7,083 nt of DNA from Betaproteobacteria bacterium (GTDB taxonomy: Bacteria > Pseudomonadota > Gammaproteobacteria > Burkholderiales > Rhodocyclaceae). Below are positions 5,950 to 7,083 of this stretch, in pieces (positions within the stretch are counted from its first letter, which is position 1; every line of letters starts with the position of its first letter). The notes under the pieces were generated by a model, which ran no database searches, was not told the DNA's origin, and was given only the letters and a program-made list of their open reading frames with translations. The stretch spans positions 1-7,083 of the forward strand of contig JAGWUW010000137.1 of NCBI GenBank assembly GCA_028868235.1, in the 5' to 3' direction. Both the position numbers and the translations under genes were made by a program.

Positions 5950-6582
5950 ATGGGCTGGTTCGATTTCATCCGCTCGCCGGGCGGCACCTCGGTCGAAACC
6001 CTTCGCCTGCCGCTCTTTCCGCTCAATACCGTACTCTTTCCGGGCGGCCTGCAGCCGCTGAAGATCTTCGAGCAGCGCTACCTCGACATGGCTGCTGCCT
6101 GCCTGAAGGAAAACACACCCTTCGGCATCTGCCTGATCGACAAGGGCGGGGAAGTCGGCGAGGCGGCCGTGCCACACAGCGTCGGCACCCTGGCCACTAT
6201 AACCAGCTGGGAAATGGAACAGCTCGGCATCCTGCTCATCACTGCACGCGGCGGCCGTCGCTTCCGCATCATCGACACCAAGATCGGTGCCGGTAACCTG
6301 CTCGAAGGTACCGTCGAATTGCTGCCGGAAACCGGCACTACCTCTCTGCCGCAGGAGCGCGAACGCCTGCTGCCCCTGCTCCAGCGCATCGTCGGCGACC
6401 TCGGTCCGGAGCGCATCCCTGAACCGCACCGCTACGACGACGCCGAGTGGGTCGGTTACCGGATCACCGAAGTACTGCCAATCCAGAACCTGGCCAAACA
6501 AAAGCTGCTCGAACTGGATGATCCGCTGGCGCGACTGGAAATCCTCGAAAGATATTTGAGCCAGCGAAAACTACTGGGTTAG
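5950..6582 (+). CDS. Stand-alone Lon N-terminal (LON substrate-binding) domain protein
   Basis: The 210 aa product matches the N-terminal domain of Lon protease without the AAA+ and peptidase parts. Diagnostic segments are LPLFPLNTVLFPGG (20-33), L-K-I-F-E-Q-R-Y (37-44), V-G-T (78-80), G-R-R-F-R (102-106) and the closing L-P-x-Q-N-L-A-K-Q-K-L-L-E-L-D-D (176-191). Such peptidase S16-like proteins are common in proteobacteria; their role is unclear, probably protein or peptide binding. I chose the ATG at 5950, 1 nt after the ubiX stop, because GAGGCAGG (5937-5944) precedes it and the second residue onward fits the family. A GTG at 5935 would add five residues. It ends the five-gene string. Its TAG stop overlaps the TAA of the opposing gene. 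Confidence 0.92.
   Translation: MGWFDFIRSPGGTSVETLRLPLFPLNTVLFPGGLQPLKIFEQRYLDMAAACLKENTPFGICLIDKGGEVGEAAVPHSVGTLATITSWEMEQLGILLITARGGRRFRIIDTKIGAGNLLEGTVELLPETGTTSLPQERERLLPLLQRIVGDLGPERIPEPHRYDDAEWVGYRITEVLPIQNLAKQKLLELDDPLARLEILERYLSQRKLLG
6579..6582. other. Overlapping convergent stop codons (TTAG)
   Basis: The plus-strand gene stops with TAG at 6580-6582 and the minus-strand gene stops with TAA at 6581-6579, so the two genes overlap by 4 nt tail to tail. No terminator-like hairpin with a T-run is visible around the junction. Confidence 0.95.
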
Positions 6583-7083
6583 GAGAGCGCACCGTTGCGG
6601 TCCAGATCATTGGGGCGATCGACATCGGCCAAAATCCCCGGATCGTCCACCGCCAGCAACTCCAGACGATCCGGATGATCGCGCAAGATATGACGCGCCC
6701 CAACATCACCGTCGAGTCTACTTAATTCGGCCTGCCAATCCCGGGAAAAGCCGACTGGATGACCACGCTGCCCCCCAACGACCGGCACTACTAGCGAAGC
6801 ACCGGCCAACAAGCGTGCCCGCACGGCTTGATAGCTGGCATTGGCGATGTAGGGCATATCGGCCAAGGCGACTAGCCAGCCGGCAGCATCGGCCGAAGCG
6901 CGCACACCGGTTGCCAAGCTGTTGCCCAGCCCGGCTTCTGCTTCCGGATTTATGACCACGCGGCAGTCCAACATCTGCAAGCGCTCGCCTAGGGCACCGT
7001 CACCGGGACGCAATACCACCAGCACATCGGGAAAAACCGCCCGCAGGCGAGTAGCGCTGGCCAGCACCATAGGTGTGCCATCG
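6579..7083 (-). CDS. MobA/MocA-like nucleotidyltransferase, 5' partial
   Basis: The gene enters from the right edge: the frame is open to the window end (Asp-Gly-Thr-Pro precedes the first internal ATG at 7070), and the N-terminal nucleotide-binding loop expected in the family (L-A-A-G-x-G-x-R-x-G) is off the window. Visible signatures, numbered from the ATG at 7070, are EAGLGNSLATG (45-55), A-L-A-D-M-P (68-73, with the metal-binding Asp), G-Q-R-G-H-P-V-G-F (100-108), G-D-V-G-A-R (121-126) and D-V-D-R-P-N-D-L (149-156). This matches the MocA/MobA-like NTP transferase group, which attaches CMP or GMP to molybdenum cofactor; some members are of unknown specificity. The most likely role is molybdenum cofactor cytidylyltransferase-like. 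The ATG at 7070 is not the real start. Its neighbours to the right are unseen. Confidence 0.88.
   Translation of the reverse strand, partial: DGTPMVLASATRLRAVFPDVLVVLRPGDGALGERLQMLDCRVVINPEAEAGLGNSLATGVRASADAAGWLVALADMPYIANASYQAVRARLLAGASLVVPVVGGQRGHPVGFSRDWQAELSRLDGDVGARHILRDHPDRLELLAVDDPGILADVDRPNDLDRNGALS

Noticed and set aside
5812..6501. Open frame opposite ubiX and the Lon-domain gene
   Set aside because: It spans two unrelated genes in antisense and shows no family signature.
1..7083. CRISPR array, mobile element, tRNA or rRNA
   Set aside because: I looked on both strands and found no regular direct repeats, terminal inverted repeats, transposase-like proteins or recognisable RNA gene.

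Overview
The window is a dense, GC-rich bacterial chromosomal segment. Protein signatures (RapZ, UbiX, a stand-alone Lon N-domain, a NusG-II/Gx pair) suggest a betaproteobacterium, most plausibly of the Rhodocyclales (Dechloromonas/Azonexus-like). That placement rests on recalled similarity of families and gene content, not on a search. Nothing looks mobile: I see no transposase, integrase, tRNA, rRNA, CRISPR array or long repeat, and codon use is broadly uniform. No gene-free stretch exceeds 300 bases; the only real intergenic gap is about 153 bp (3392-3544).

There are four transcription blocks. (1) A left-to-right string of four genes at 1-2219 with touching or overlapping ends: a conserved-looking protein of unknown function (possibly 5' partial), a DUF1289 small Cys protein, a second small protein with the same Cys spacing, and an MBL-fold metallohydrolase. 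(2) A single right-to-left M20D-type amidohydrolase (2216-3391) whose stop codon overlaps that of the MBL gene in the palindrome CTAG. (3) Divergent from it, a five-gene string at 3545-6582: rapZ, a membrane-anchored NusG domain II protein, a Gx-family membrane protein, the flavin prenyltransferase ubiX, and a stand-alone Lon substrate-binding-domain protein. These genes overlap or are 1 nt apart, so they are probably one operon. (4) A right-to-left MobA/MocA-like nucleotidyltransferase that runs off the right edge; its stop codon overlaps that of the Lon-domain gene.

Block 3 mixes cell-envelope/amino-sugar control (RapZ), quinone-related flavin chemistry (UbiX) and a NusG-II/Gx pair resembling the EetA/EetB pair of Gram-positive extracellular electron transfer loci. 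That pairing is the best lead here. Block 1 is a compact operon whose first and third products I cannot assign, and it carries two tiny proteins with identical C-x3-C-x8-C-x2-C spacing. The rest is ordinary housekeeping. I do not see decisive evidence for a wholly new system.
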